A stretch of DNA of 64,000 nucleotides from Maribacter luteus. GTDB taxonomy: Bacteria > Bacteroidota > Bacteroidia > Flavobacteriales > Flavobacteriaceae. Made by a program: the position numbers and the translations under genes. The stretch covers positions 1 to 64,000 of the forward strand of contig NZ_WKJH01000006.1 of assembly GCF_009674825.1 (NCBI RefSeq). Reading direction: 5' to 3'. Of this stretch, positions 46,068 to 54,603 are shown one piece after another. The notes under the pieces were generated by a model. It was not told the origin of the DNA. It did not search any database and was given only the letters and a program-made list of their open reading frames with translations. Within the stretch, counting starts at the first letter, position 1, and every line of letters starts with the position of its first letter.

Positions 46068-46628
46068 TTATTCATTAATGGGCACTTTTATTTTGGTTCT
46101 GTCCCATGAAAGAACAAGGTATAATTGTTCGCTGTCCTCGAATGTAATGGAGAGTTGTTCTTGAACAGTGGTCGTTTGCTCTGAAGGTACTTGGACTACA
46201 ACAACATCGGTTTCAGGGTTTCTTGTCGTTTCCTTACCGCCACTTAGGATGGTAACACCCCAATCGGGGATTTCATTGTTGAAGATAACCTTCCAGCTAT
46301 CCTTTCCGGGTTGGGTCCAAAAAGAATATGTTCCTGCAGCTAGGGTTTTATCAATGATCTTAATGTCCTTGGCCGTACTGAACGTAGTTGGTTCATTGGC
46401 ACCTGTACGCCATACTGCATCGTAGGGAACCAGTTCGCCGAAAATAATACGGTCCTTTTTAAAAGGTCCTGAATAATTGATAGAAAGGTCCATTCCGTTT
46501 TTTGTATAGGAATTCGTGATTTCTGGACTATTTTTTTTGGTCTGCTCTTTCATATATGGCATGCCGACAAAAATGACCAAAGCCACCAATGCTATTAGGA
46601 TGAGTAATACCCATTTAATTTTTTTCAT
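46068..46628 (-). CDS. DUF2911-family membrane-anchored protein
   Basis: 186 aa. One N-terminal span (WVLLILIALVALVIFVGMPY) anchors a periplasmic domain. The domain shows DUF2911 marks: NYSGPFKKDRIIFGELVPYD, VWRTGANEPTTFSTAKDIKI, LAAGTYSFWTQPGKDSWKVIF and a final LVLSWDRTKIKVPI. The function is unknown. It follows the aldose epimerase gene after 21 nt on the same strand and is probably cotranscribed. Confidence 0.83.
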   Translation of the reverse strand: MKKIKWVLLILIALVALVIFVGMPYMKEQTKKNSPEITNSYTKNGMDLSINYSGPFKKDRIIFGELVPYDAVWRTGANEPTTFSTAKDIKIIDKTLAAGTYSFWTQPGKDSWKVIFNNEIPDWGVTILSGGKETTRNPETDVVVVQVPSEQTTTVQEQLSITFEDSEQLYLVLSWDRTKIKVPINE

Positions 46629-46649
46629 CTTGTTTTTTTGAAATCCCTT

Positions 46650-47558
46650 CTAAGTTACTAAATCAAACTTAAAGACAGATGCATTTCGATAGGTTTCATT
46701 GGGCCGAAGCACACTACTGGGGAAATTGGGTTGATTGGGGGCGTCTGGAAAATTCTGGGTTTCGAAACAAATGGCAGGGAAATCCTTTGGTGTATAAACG
46801 ACCAATCCACGTTGGTTGGTGTTTACTTCCATTGAAATTCCTGATTTTTTGGAATATACCATAGCTGCGAAACTGCTCTCGTCATTTGTGGCAAACGGAG
46901 TATCAAATCTCGTTTTTCCTATTTGACGCTCGGAACTAAAATCTTTCTCAGTACCCTTTACTGGTATTAATTTTCCTGTTGGTAATAGATTTTTATGGGT
47001 CTCTACGATTTTAGGGCAATTCAGCTTAAGAAAATAATGGTCAATACTGTTTTCACCGTCCAGCTTAAAATAAGAATGGTTGGTCAGGTTCACGACTGTT
47101 GAAAGGTCGGTCTTGGCCTCGTGGATAATGTAAAGCTCGTTGTTCTTTATTTTGTAGGTTACGGAGGCTTTTAAATTTCCGGGGTAACCCTCCTCTAAAT
47201 GTTTGCTGAAGTATGAAAGCCGAACAAAGGGTTCATCTCCATGGTGTACTTCTTCAATTGTCCAATATTTTTTACCGAAACCTTGTCGGCCACCATGTAA
47301 ATGAATACCATCAATGGTCGGCAAAAGGTAGTTCTTGAAATCAAGGGTGAAACCACCGTTGGCGATACGTCCGGCATATCTCCCTACGCATGCCCCTAAA
47401 GAAGCCGTGTCGTAGGGATATTTACTCGGAAAGTCATATCCTACGACCACATTCGTATATCTGCCTTCATCATCTTTCACCAATAATTTTTGGATAATCG
47501 CACCATAATCCAATACGATCAAGGTGATGAAAGGGTTGCTTATCGTAACTTGTTTCAA
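46650..47558 (-). CDS. galM: Aldose 1-epimerase (mutarotase) family
   Basis: 302 aa, no signal peptide. Interconverts alpha and beta anomers of aldoses. Marks: VLDYGAIIQKLLV, VGRYAGRIANG, the acid/base His in NLTNHSYFKLDG and the catalytic Glu in ICFETQNFPDAPNQPNFPSS. The start is a TTG at 47558 (MKQVTISNPF), downstream of a perfect TAATTTTG box; no ATG lies nearby in frame. It heads an operon with the DUF2911 gene and is divergent from the ECF sigma gene. Confidence 0.88.
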   Translation of the reverse strand: MKQVTISNPFITLIVLDYGAIIQKLLVKDDEGRYTNVVVGYDFPSKYPYDTASLGACVGRYAGRIANGGFTLDFKNYLLPTIDGIHLHGGRQGFGKKYWTIEEVHHGDEPFVRLSYFSKHLEEGYPGNLKASVTYKIKNNELYIIHEAKTDLSTVVNLTNHSYFKLDGENSIDHYFLKLNCPKIVETHKNLLPTGKLIPVKGTEKDFSSERQIGKTRFDTPFATNDESSFAAMVYSKKSGISMEVNTNQRGLVVYTPKDFPAICFETQNFPDAPNQPNFPSSVLRPNETYRNASVFKFDLVT

Positions 47559-47578
47559 GAAAATTGAATTTTAAGTAG

Positions 47579-47586
47579 CAAAATTA
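47579..47586 (-). promoter_or_regulatory. TAATTTTG -7 box of the epimerase gene
   Basis: Exact TAnnTTTG match on the minus strand, 20 nt upstream of the TTG start at 47558. Confidence 0.5.
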
Positions 47587-47660
47587 ACTGTTTTTGCAAC
47601 ATTGACCTATTAATATCGTCCTTAGGGAAACAAACGAATAAAACCAACACCGAGCACATA

Positions 47661-48203
47661 ATGTTTCATATTGATGTGGTAGAAAAATGCAAGGCCAATA
47701 ACCGGAAGGCCCAAATGCAACTTTACAAACAATATTGTGAGGGCATGTTCTGTGTGGCCATGCGCTATGTTCAAAATGCGGACGATGCCGAGGATGTTAT
47801 CCAGGAGGCATTTATAAAAGCATTCCAGAAAATACATCAATTTAAAGGAGAGGTGACTTTTGGGGCCTGGTTAAAAAGGATCGTCATAAATAAGAGTATT
47901 GATTTTTTAAAAGCCAAACGACAACGTTGGGTGGAGTTGGATGAGAATATGTTAGAGATTTCAAGAGAAGATGATTGGACTGTAGATAATGAAATCGGCA
48001 TTGATCAAGTGAAATCGGCAATAAGCCAACTGCCCGAGAAATATAAATATGTAGTACTGATGTTCTTGATCGAAGGTTTTGATCATAAAGAAATCTCACA
48101 GGTCTTAAAGTTGACCGAGACCACTAGTAGAACACGATTATTACGGGGCAAAAGCTATTTAAAAGAATTATTAAAAGAAAAGACCAATGGCACAAGACCT
48201 TAG
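47661..48203 (+). CDS. ECF-type RNA polymerase sigma factor
   Basis: 180 aa sigma-70 family, regions 2 and 4 only. Region 2 has MRYVQNADDAEDVIQEAFIKAF and GAWLKRIVINKSIDFL; region 4 has LPEKYKYVVLMFLIEGFDHK and the helix-turn-helix EISQVLKLTETTSRTRLLRGK. It directs RNA polymerase to a specific promoter set. The next gene, a membrane protein with a cytoplasmic N-terminus, overlaps it by 17 bp and is likely its anti-sigma factor. No consensus promoter is evident upstream, as would fit autoregulation, but this is not shown. Confidence 0.93.
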   Translation: MFHIDVVEKCKANNRKAQMQLYKQYCEGMFCVAMRYVQNADDAEDVIQEAFIKAFQKIHQFKGEVTFGAWLKRIVINKSIDFLKAKRQRWVELDENMLEISREDDWTVDNEIGIDQVKSAISQLPEKYKYVVLMFLIEGFDHKEISQVLKLTETTSRTRLLRGKSYLKELLKEKTNGTRP

Positions 48204-48771
48204 AAAGTTATTCGAAGAGGAACAACGTAAAGAGCACTTTGTTATGAACAGGGGGCATGAGAAACGGTTTATGGATCGTTTGGATAAGGAGCTCAGGCAA
48301 GATAAGAAACCATCCTTCTTTTTTCTCAAGATAGCCGCCACCATTCTTGTCTTAATAGGTTTGGGCACTATGTTTTTTATCCAAAGAAACAAAGCGAACA
48401 TTCCCACTACGGTTGTAGATAAGAACACGAACGTAGAAAATAAGACCGGTATTTCTTTGGGAGACCTTTCCCCCGATTTAAAAAAAGTCGAAAGTTATTA
48501 CGTAGCCCATATTAACCTTGAATTGGCAAAATTGGCGGTTTCCGATGACAATAAGGAGGTCGTGGATGGTTATATGGAACGTTTGGCCGACCTGAATTCG
48601 GAATATAAGAACTTAACGACCGAGCTCAACCAAATCGGACCTAATGATCAGACCATTTCCGCACTTATAAAAAACCTACAGATGCGCTTACAATTATTAC
48701 AACAATTAAAAATGAAGTTGAACGAATTACAATCATCAAAAAACGAGCAGTATGAAACCAATGCAATTTAA
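48187..48771 (+). CDS. Anti-sigma-like single-span membrane protein
   Basis: 194 aa. A charged cytoplasmic N-terminus (1 to about 43), one span at about 45-65 (FFFLKIAATILVLIGLGTMFF), and a periplasmic helical part rich in Leu, Asn and Gln (KNLQMRLQLLQQLKMKLNEL). No catalytic motif and no zinc-binding ZAS His-Cys motif is visible. Position and topology suggest it sequesters the sigma factor whose gene it overlaps by 17 bp, and that the periplasmic part senses an envelope signal. It overlaps the following gene by 20 bp, so the three are one coupled operon. Confidence 0.75.
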   Translation: MAQDLRKLFEEEQRKEHFVMNRGHEKRFMDRLDKELRQDKKPSFFFLKIAATILVLIGLGTMFFIQRNKANIPTTVVDKNTNVENKTGISLGDLSPDLKKVESYYVAHINLELAKLAVSDDNKEVVDGYMERLADLNSEYKNLTTELNQIGPNDQTISALIKNLQMRLQLLQQLKMKLNELQSSKNEQYETNAI

Positions 48772-50179
48772 ATCGATTGCCATGATCTTTCTCCTTTTAA
48801 CACTGGGGATTTACGGGCAAGAAAAACAGAAGACCATTAATGAGGTGTTCAATGTAAATTCAGAAACAGTTCTCGATATCAATACCAGTAATGTAGATAT
48901 TGAATTCGAGACTTGGAATAAGGACCAAATTGCCATAACGGCGACCATTGTCCTCGATGGGGCAACGGAAGAAGAAGCATCCGAGTACTTTGATCAAGAT
49001 GCTATCGAAATTGTCGGTAACAGTAAAAAGGTATCTATTACAACCGGAGTTGAAAACACCTGGTTTATTAAACACTCCGTTGGTGGATTGGAGCATCTTA
49101 ATATAGAGATTCCCGATTTTGAGTTTGAGATGCCCGAAATTCCAGAGGTGCCGGAGATGCCAGAAATGCATTTGGATTTATCCGATATGCCGATGCCTCC
49201 TGTCCCCGAGGTTGAGTTTGATTATGAGGCTTATGAAAAGGAGGGTGAAAAATACCTTGAAAAATGGCAAAAGAAGTTTGAAAAGGGTTTTGATAAGGAA
49301 TATGAGAAAAAGATGGAAGCATGGGGAGCTAAGATGGAAGCAAGGCAGGCCGCCATGGCAAAACGCCGTGAAGCGATGATGGAGAAAAGGGCCGAAGCTC
49401 ACGAAAAGCGAATGGAGGTTAGGGAAGAGGCCATGGAAAAACGTGCTGAACAAATGGAAGAGCGAGCAAAAGAGATGGAAGAACGCCGAGAACGGATTAT
49501 TGAAAAGCGGGAATTACATGCAAATGAACCCCATATTTTTTATTATTCCACCGATAGGGGCAATAAACGGTTCAAGGTGAAAAAGACCATTAAAATTAAA
49601 ATGCCGAAGGGAACAAAGATCAATATGAACGTACGCCATGGAGCCGTGAAATTAGCAGAGAATACAAAAAACATCAATGCAAGGTTGTCATATTCCACTT
49701 TATGGGCCACGACCATAGATGGGGAAGAAACCACGATAACCACTTCGTATTCGCCAGTGCAGGTAGAAAGATGGAACTGTGGGTTGTTACAGACTTCCTA
49801 TTCTGAAAAAGTGGATTTGAACGAGGTGCTTAACTTAAGGTTAAGCACCACATCTTCGGATGTTAAGATCCATAGGTTGTTGGAATCTGCGATAATCGAC
49901 AATAAAATGGGTCCGATTATGATAGACTGGGTTTCCAATGATTTCAAGGATATTGATATATCCTTACAGAATGGCGAGTTAAGGTGCAATTTGCCAAAAA
50001 CCGATTTTGTGATTGCGGCAAAAAGTACGCGTTCTAAATTAACGTACCCCCAAAACCTAAAGTTGAACACAAGAAAAGAGAATAATACCGTTTTTTACGA
50101 GGGATATCAAAAGAAGGGGAATAGTGCCCGATCAATAAAAATCAATTCAAAATATAGCGATGTGGTCTTAAAGGAATAA
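48752..50179 (+). CDS. Secreted DUF4097-like protein with long Met-heptad helix
   Basis: 475 aa. Signal peptide with cleavage near GIYGQ. The flanks (about 28-120 and 260-475) are repetitive beta-strands like DUF4097 adhesin-type parallel beta proteins (NTSNVDIEFETW, LSTTSSDVKIHRL, INSKYSDVVLKE). Between them lies a Pro/Met/Glu segment (about 122-155) and a roughly 100-residue charged helix (about 156-255) made of MExRxxx heptads, with Met at 188, 195, 202, 209 and, after a stutter, 221, 228, 235 and 242. It is the third gene of the sigma/anti-sigma operon, so it may be the envelope output or sensor of that system. The helix function is unknown. Confidence 0.8.
   Translation: MKPMQFKSIAMIFLLLTLGIYGQEKQKTINEVFNVNSETVLDINTSNVDIEFETWNKDQIAITATIVLDGATEEEASEYFDQDAIEIVGNSKKVSITTGVENTWFIKHSVGGLEHLNIEIPDFEFEMPEIPEVPEMPEMHLDLSDMPMPPVPEVEFDYEAYEKEGEKYLEKWQKKFEKGFDKEYEKKMEAWGAKMEARQAAMAKRREAMMEKRAEAHEKRMEVREEAMEKRAEQMEERAKEMEERRERIIEKRELHANEPHIFYYSTDRGNKRFKVKKTIKIKMPKGTKINMNVRHGAVKLAENTKNINARLSYSTLWATTIDGEETTITTSYSPVQVERWNCGLLQTSYSEKVDLNEVLNLRLSTTSSDVKIHRLLESAIIDNKMGPIMIDWVSNDFKDIDISLQNGELRCNLPKTDFVIAAKSTRSKLTYPQNLKLNTRKENNTVFYEGYQKKGNSARSIKINSKYSDVVLKE
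49313..49503 (+). repeat. 21-bp coding repeat encoding a methionine heptad helix
   Basis: Within the DUF4097-like gene, ATG-starting 21-bp units encode MEAWGAK, MEARQAA, MAKRREA, then an 11-residue unit MEKRAEAHEKR, then MEVREEA, MEKRAEQ, MEERAKE and MEERRER. The DNA is diverged while the Met spacing is kept, so the register is selected at protein level. Confidence 0.75.
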
Positions 50180-50263
50180 TCACCATTAGCTACGTTTCAA
50201 AATCAACCCAAATCTATCTTATAAATTTCCTATTCCCATACTTCATCCAATAAGAACCTTTCA

Positions 50264-51463
50264 TTAAATCGCTTGAACACTAGGAAGTTTTTTCCAATGT
50301 ACGATTTCTTCGTTATACATGGCATCAAGTCCCATTTGAACACAAATTGCGGCATTCGCCCCTGTGGTAATGTTGGAAACCGGATCTGTATTGTTTTGAA
50401 TACTATCCCTAAAATCATGTAATGCCTGTTTACTGGCATCCTCATGTTCAATATTAAGTGCATAGCCTTTTCCTTCATCCCATTTTACGGTAGCTCCGGA
50501 AACACCATCCACTTCTCCCAATTCTTTATTTTTCTTTCCTTCAGGGTAAAACCAAGCTTTGGCATAATCCAGGACAATGGTGCCTTTGTCACCGATGGCC
50601 TTAATTTGATAACCGTCCATGGCATTACTGGTTAAGCAAGTAAAGGTGGCTTTTACACCACTGGGGTAGGAGTATAGCAGGTGGATATTGTCATAGGTTT
50701 CGCGCCCATCTTTCCAATAATCAACGCCACCCATTCCCACAACTTTATCTGGAGTGGATTCGGTTACCCAATTTGCAAAATCGATTTGATGTGAGCAAAG
50801 CTCAGCGGCCAATCCGCCAGAGAATTCACGGTACATTCGCCAGTTTATAGCGCGTTCCAATTCAGGACTCGGAACTTCCCGTCTCCAATTCCCGTTTCTG
50901 TTCCATTGGCATTCAAAGGCGGCAATCTTGCCGATCATTCCTTTTTTTATCATTTTGACCACATGGGTATATAATCTTGAACTGTGGTATTGATGTCCCG
51001 TCTGGAATATCTTATTAGAGGATTTTACTTTCGCGGCTAGGTGTTCAATACCGTCGTATCCTTTCGCCATTGTTTTTTCACAATACACATGTTTGCCAGC
51101 ATCCAATGCGTCCATTGCGATTTTTGAGTGGGTATTCAAAGGGGTAGAGACCAAAACGGCATCAATATCGGGATTGTCCAAAAGCTTGCGGTAATCCTTA
51201 TAACCTTGGGCTTTTCCTTCTACTTTGCTGAGTCCGTTCTCTAAACGGAATGGCAGGGTGTCACAACAGGCGATAACATTGAATTTGTCCAATTCATTTA
51301 TAAGTGGCGTAAGTCCTGTTCCACGGTCACCAGTACCGATAATCCCAATGTTTACCGTGTCATTGGCACCCCTGAAATTATTGATGTTTCCGAATATTGA
51401 TGACGATGTGGCCACTGCTGCAGTCGCCAAACTACTTTTAACTACAAATTCCCTGCGTTTCAT
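50264..51463 (-). CDS. Tat-exported Gfo/Idh/MocA-family oxidoreductase
   Basis: 399 aa. The N-terminus MKRREFVVKSSLATAAVA is a twin-arginine signal (RREF), so the folded protein is exported with its cofactor. NAD(P)-binding VNIGIIGTGDRGTGL follows, then VSTPLNTHSKIA, CEKTMAKGYD (variant of the EKP motif) and a C-terminal GFO/IDH alpha/beta domain (ERAINWRMYREFSGGLAAELCSH). Exported members oxidise or hydrolyse sugars and glycosides in the periplasm; the substrate is unknown. It stands alone, with 85 nt to the DUF4097-like gene ending convergently. Confidence 0.88.
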   Translation of the reverse strand: MKRREFVVKSSLATAAVATSSSIFGNINNFRGANDTVNIGIIGTGDRGTGLTPLINELDKFNVIACCDTLPFRLENGLSKVEGKAQGYKDYRKLLDNPDIDAVLVSTPLNTHSKIAMDALDAGKHVYCEKTMAKGYDGIEHLAAKVKSSNKIFQTGHQYHSSRLYTHVVKMIKKGMIGKIAAFECQWNRNGNWRREVPSPELERAINWRMYREFSGGLAAELCSHQIDFANWVTESTPDKVVGMGGVDYWKDGRETYDNIHLLYSYPSGVKATFTCLTSNAMDGYQIKAIGDKGTIVLDYAKAWFYPEGKKNKELGEVDGVSGATVKWDEGKGYALNIEHEDASKQALHDFRDSIQNNTDPVSNITTGANAAICVQMGLDAMYNEEIVHWKKLPSVQAI

Positions 51464-51775
51464 GTATTACAATTTTGCTTAAATGCTTATTTGAAATTCC
51501 TTTTTCCTGTTTTATATAGCTTTTGATTACTTAAAGCATCAGGTTTTACTGATTGTTATTTTGTTTTATTTGGTTATGAAGAATTCTTTTCCATTTTAGA
51601 ATGAATGAAAAAGGGCGTTTCCATTTCTGACAGATTTGGGCCGGGTGATTTGGGTTTGCGGTTTTCCATCGGAGAATCAATGATTGATGCCTTAAAGGTA
51701 GTGGCTTAAACTCAAAAATAAAAAAAAGCGACCCGTTAAAGTCACTTTTATATTCATTCAGGTAAAACTGATATT
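51464..51775. other. Intergenic region, 312 nt, no gene
   Basis: Between the Tat oxidoreductase start and the msrA stop. Apart from the imperfect terminator at 51720-51749 I see nothing. The AT-rich open frames here lack any recognisable pattern. Confidence 0.5.
51720..51749 (-). terminator. Probable terminator of msrA
   Basis: Imperfect stem AAAAGCGAC (51724-51732) with GTCACTTTT (51741-51749), one mismatch, followed on the minus strand by a T-rich tract. Confidence 0.55.
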
Positions 51776-52453
51776 TCAATGTCCTCCTTTTTTCATCAAT
51801 TCGGGATATTTTGCTTTGAACCTTTTGTATCTTGGAATGGAAATATTGATGATATAAGGGTTGTTCGGATTTAATTTTTCATAATCTTGATGGTAATCTT
51901 CAGCGTCATAGAATTTGCGGAATTTTTCAACTTGTGTGACTATTGGTGAATTGTATACCTTATCTTTTTTCAATTGCTCTATATAGTTTTCGATAATCTT
52001 TTTTTCTTCCTCATTGGAGTAAAAAGCTATGGAGCGGTACTGGGCGCCATGGTCGGGTCCTTGGCGGTTTAGTGTTGTTGGGTCATGGGAACCGAAGAAT
52101 ACTACGACCAAGGTTTTAAAATCGACAACTTTTGGATCGTAATAAACCTTTACGGCCTCTGCATGGGTGGTAAGTCCGCGACCAACTTGTTCATAGGTAG
52201 GGTTTTTTTCGCTTCCACCGGAATAACCGGAAATCACTTCTTTTACACCTATAACATCTTCATAAATGGCCTCTACGCACCAAAAACAGCCGCTGGCGAA
52301 ATAAGCAACCTCATATTTTTGTAGATTATCAGGTGTTGGTTTACTTATTGTTTGGGCGTTGGGAGGGTCATGTGCTTGTTTACTTTTCTTTACGTTGGAT
52401 TCACAGCTGGTAGAGAATAAAATGGTAAGTGTCAAAAGGATCGATTTTATCAT
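51776..52453 (-). CDS. msrA: Peptide-methionine (S)-S-oxide reductase
   Basis: 225 aa. Repairs oxidised Met in proteins. Signal sequence ending at Cys17 (LFSTSC), so probably a lipoprotein with a loose Bacteroidota lipobox. The MsrA signature is GCFWCVEAIYED (catalytic Cys55, GCFWC at 55-59), with VISGYSGGSEKNPTYEQV, then GADHGTQYRS-like HGAQYRSIAFY and a final AEDYHQDYEKLNP. Being exported, it would protect envelope proteins. It sits near the Met-rich secreted protein at 48752, but no direct link is shown. Confidence 0.95.
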   Translation of the reverse strand: MIKSILLTLTILFSTSCESNVKKSKQAHDPPNAQTISKPTPDNLQKYEVAYFASGCFWCVEAIYEDVIGVKEVISGYSGGSEKNPTYEQVGRGLTTHAEAVKVYYDPKVVDFKTLVVVFFGSHDPTTLNRQGPDHGAQYRSIAFYSNEEEKKIIENYIEQLKKDKVYNSPIVTQVEKFRKFYDAEDYHQDYEKLNPNNPYIINISIPRYKRFKAKYPELMKKGGH

Positions 52454-52535
52454 AGTGTATCTTTTTTTTCTTTAGTTGTTGAATTTGATGGTAACTTACA
52501 AAGTCAAGATTCATTACAGCAATGCCATAGTATGT

Positions 52536-53255
52536 TCAATCAAAAATCTCTTTGAAAAAAGAGGTCATTGCATGCCACGATCGCTTATTGGATTTTGGTT
52601 GAAAAAACAACCCTTTTTCGGGGAATTTGGCTTTGGGGTTCGTAAAAGCATGCCCTGTACGACCGTAAACATGAACACTCCAGTCGGCAGCAAGTCCGTT
52701 CATCTCTTGGGAGAGTTTGACCATGTCATCGGGTAAGGCCATAGGGTCTTCCCAGCCATGTAATACGAGTATCGCACTTTTTATTTTCTTATTCGGATGT
52801 GGGTTTGGGGGATCCAACAATCCATGAAAACTTACTACCCCTTTTATGTCGGATCCTGAACGGGCAAGATCCAAGACACATTTGCCACCGAAACAGAATC
52901 CTATAGCTCCGATTTTTGAAGCATTCACCATCCCATGTTTTTTCAATGTATTGACCGCCAATAACATTCGGGATAGTAATAATGGCCTGTTTTGGTCAAG
53001 TTCATCCATTAGTTTTTGTGCCTCTTCAGGACCGTTGGCCCTTCGTCCTTTGCCATAATTGTCTATAGCGAACCCAACATAACCTAATTTGGCCAATGCT
53101 TCGGCTTTTTGAACTTCAAATTCTGATTGGCCACTCCACATATGGGAAACCAAAATGCCCGGTTTTTGTTCCGTATACGAATCATCCCAAGCAATCACCC
53201 CTTCAAATTCATTGTTCAGGGCATCTTTATAGGTTAGCTTTTCCTTTATGATCAT
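52536..53255 (-). CDS. Dienelactone hydrolase family protein
   Basis: 239 aa alpha/beta hydrolase, no signal peptide. The triad is Cys121 (GAIGFCFGGKCVLD), Asp170 (LHGWEDPMALPDD) and His202 (YGRTGHAF), the Cys-Asp-His type of dienelactone hydrolases. AIDNYGKGRRANGPEEA is also typical. Members hydrolyse lactones or related esters; the physiological substrate is unknown. It is separated from msrA by 82 nt and may have its own promoter (TATATTTC, a near-match, lies just upstream). Confidence 0.9.
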   Translation of the reverse strand: MIIKEKLTYKDALNNEFEGVIAWDDSYTEQKPGILVSHMWSGQSEFEVQKAEALAKLGYVGFAIDNYGKGRRANGPEEAQKLMDELDQNRPLLLSRMLLAVNTLKKHGMVNASKIGAIGFCFGGKCVLDLARSGSDIKGVVSFHGLLDPPNPHPNKKIKSAILVLHGWEDPMALPDDMVKLSQEMNGLAADWSVHVYGRTGHAFTNPKAKFPEKGLFFQPKSNKRSWHAMTSFFKEIFD

Positions 53256-53550
53256 GAAATTGGTTTTTAAGAGAGTGAAATATAGAATAAAGTTGTTTTT
53301 ATAGGCGTTGGTTTTTTCTTAAAAAATTGATGTTTATTACGTTTTTTTCAGTCAATTATGTTATAAATTTCTTAAAATTAGGATAAATAGGGCTATTGTT
53401 CATGAATACTTAATAACTATTTTGGTAATTGTTATGTTTTAGATATTTTTTGCTGTACGTTCGGCCTTTGTTTTACGACTACTATGCTACGGTGAGAGAA
53501 GTATGGAGAAAAGGAAGCACCTAACATTAACTTAGAATTTAATTAAAATT
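53256..53550. other. Long AT-rich leader upstream of the 68-aa gene
   Basis: 295 nt without an open frame that looks coding. It contains ATATTTTTTG, close to the -7 box but with one extra T. It probably holds the promoter and a long 5' leader for the gene at 53551. Confidence 0.4.
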
Positions 53551-53757
53551 ATGGGAAGACCCGCAACGAAACCGACGGAATTAAGAGACGGCTTTTATAT
53601 AGAAATCAGAAATAGAGGATCAAAGACCGGAGTTAAAATCCGACGGGATACAAAGGAACAAATGCTTATGGCCATTAAAGAGTATGAGGCATCAAAAGAT
53701 GTGGTTGTTATAGGCGAAGTAAGTAAAGGTAAGATTTTGGACAATGCGGTAAAATAA
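53551..53757 (+). CDS. Small basic conserved protein of unknown function
   Basis: 68 aa, basic (net positive), no signal peptide or membrane span. It begins MGRPATKPTELRDGFYIEI, then RNRGSKTGVKIRRDTKEQM, a helix MLMAIKEYEASKD and a last strand VVVIGEVSKGKI. The basic N-terminus and the alternating strands could suit nucleic-acid binding, but no known motif is clear. It looks real: it has a long leader, a good ATG and its own strong terminator 86 nt after the stop. Homologous small proteins are, to my memory, common in Flavobacteriaceae; function unknown. Confidence 0.75.
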   Translation: MGRPATKPTELRDGFYIEIRNRGSKTGVKIRRDTKEQMLMAIKEYEASKDVVVIGEVSKGKILDNAVK

Positions 53758-54324
53758 GACCGGTTTTCATTTCTTTATCGGATTTTCAAAATCCCGATCC
53801 ATTAAAAAGTCCCTTTAAATTACAAAGTATCAAAAATTGATTTTAAGTGCTGTGATGTTCAATGGACATTTTCAGCACTTAATCCTTTTTGTGCTATACC
53901 CAAATAAAGTGTATTGGTATTCATTCTAGGATATATGCACTTCCTCTAATAGTTTTTGTTTTGTAAGCCTAATGTTTCTTAAAAGGGAAGCGAACTTTTG
54001 TGGTTTATTCTGAATGAACACGATTTTCCGGAGCATTACATTTAGAGTGCCTTTCGAGAATTTAAATGGTTTATGTTTATAACACCTTAGAATATCGATG
54101 AGATGGATTATTCGCTTAAAAACGGTGATTTTCCGCTTGTATTGTTCGATGAACGGCATGTAAACATCGATAAACGGTAAATATAGAATTTGTGTTTCAG
54201 GGGTAAAGTTAGGTATTTCATCGATATTTGAGCCTTTTGTCTATGAAATGCTACATTTAATCGAATAATTGGATGTGAAAATGGGGTATGTGGGTTTTCT
54301 AGGTAACCAAACTTACTATAAACT
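53758..54324. other. Gene-poor AT-rich region, 567 nt
   Basis: Contains the hairpin GGATTTT/AAAATCC at 53780-53794 and the terminator at 53843-53890. The largest open frame (77 codons, minus, 53926-54159) shows no recognisable pattern; I leave it out. Confidence 0.45.
53843..53890 (+). terminator. Intrinsic terminator of the 68-aa gene
   Basis: Stem TTAAGTGCTG (53843-53852) with CAGCACTTAA (53873-53882), 20-nt loop, followed by a T-rich tract. Confidence 0.8.
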
Positions 54325-54603
54325 ATGCGAACCCTTTTCTTACTTATAATCTTATTATTCACAGGATCTATATCCTTTGCCCATTGTGTAGGTCCTGTTG
54401 ATCAAATGAAAACAATAGAAGAGGGTTCTTCACTAACTTATTCAAATTTGACCAACGTGCAAAATCTGGTTTCCAATGTTGAGAGAACTAGACTAAGGCA
54501 TCCGAAAAAGAACAATGCTATAGGTATATACAGGTTTAAGCATACTAAAGTGAAAAGGGCACTTGCCTTTAGGGCTAAAAAGGATAAGCCATTGTTGGCC
54601 TAA
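54325..54603 (+). CDS. Small secreted protein A with conserved basic C-terminus
   Basis: 92 aa. A clear signal peptide (LFLLIILLFTGSISFA, cleavage near residue 19). Mature part about 70 residues with one Cys. The last 24 residues (69-92), beginning YRFKHTKVKRALAF, align without gaps to the last 24 of the protein at 55765, with 14 identical positions, while the middles differ. The tail is very basic. No homologue of known function is recognised. A likely secreted or envelope peptide, encoded alone in an AT-rich region. Confidence 0.75.
   Translation: MRTLFLLIILLFTGSISFAHCVGPVDQMKTIEEGSSLTYSNLTNVQNLVSNVERTRLRHPKKNNAIGIYRFKHTKVKRALAFRAKKDKPLLA

Noticed and set aside
48187-48428. Antisense open frames over the anti-sigma gene
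   Set aside because: The plus-strand gene overlaps its neighbours and has a clear membrane span; the antisense frames have no pattern.
53926-54159. 77-codon open frame on the minus strand
   Set aside because: Lys/Ile-rich composition expected of AT-rich noncoding DNA, overlaps other short frames, no recognisable motif.
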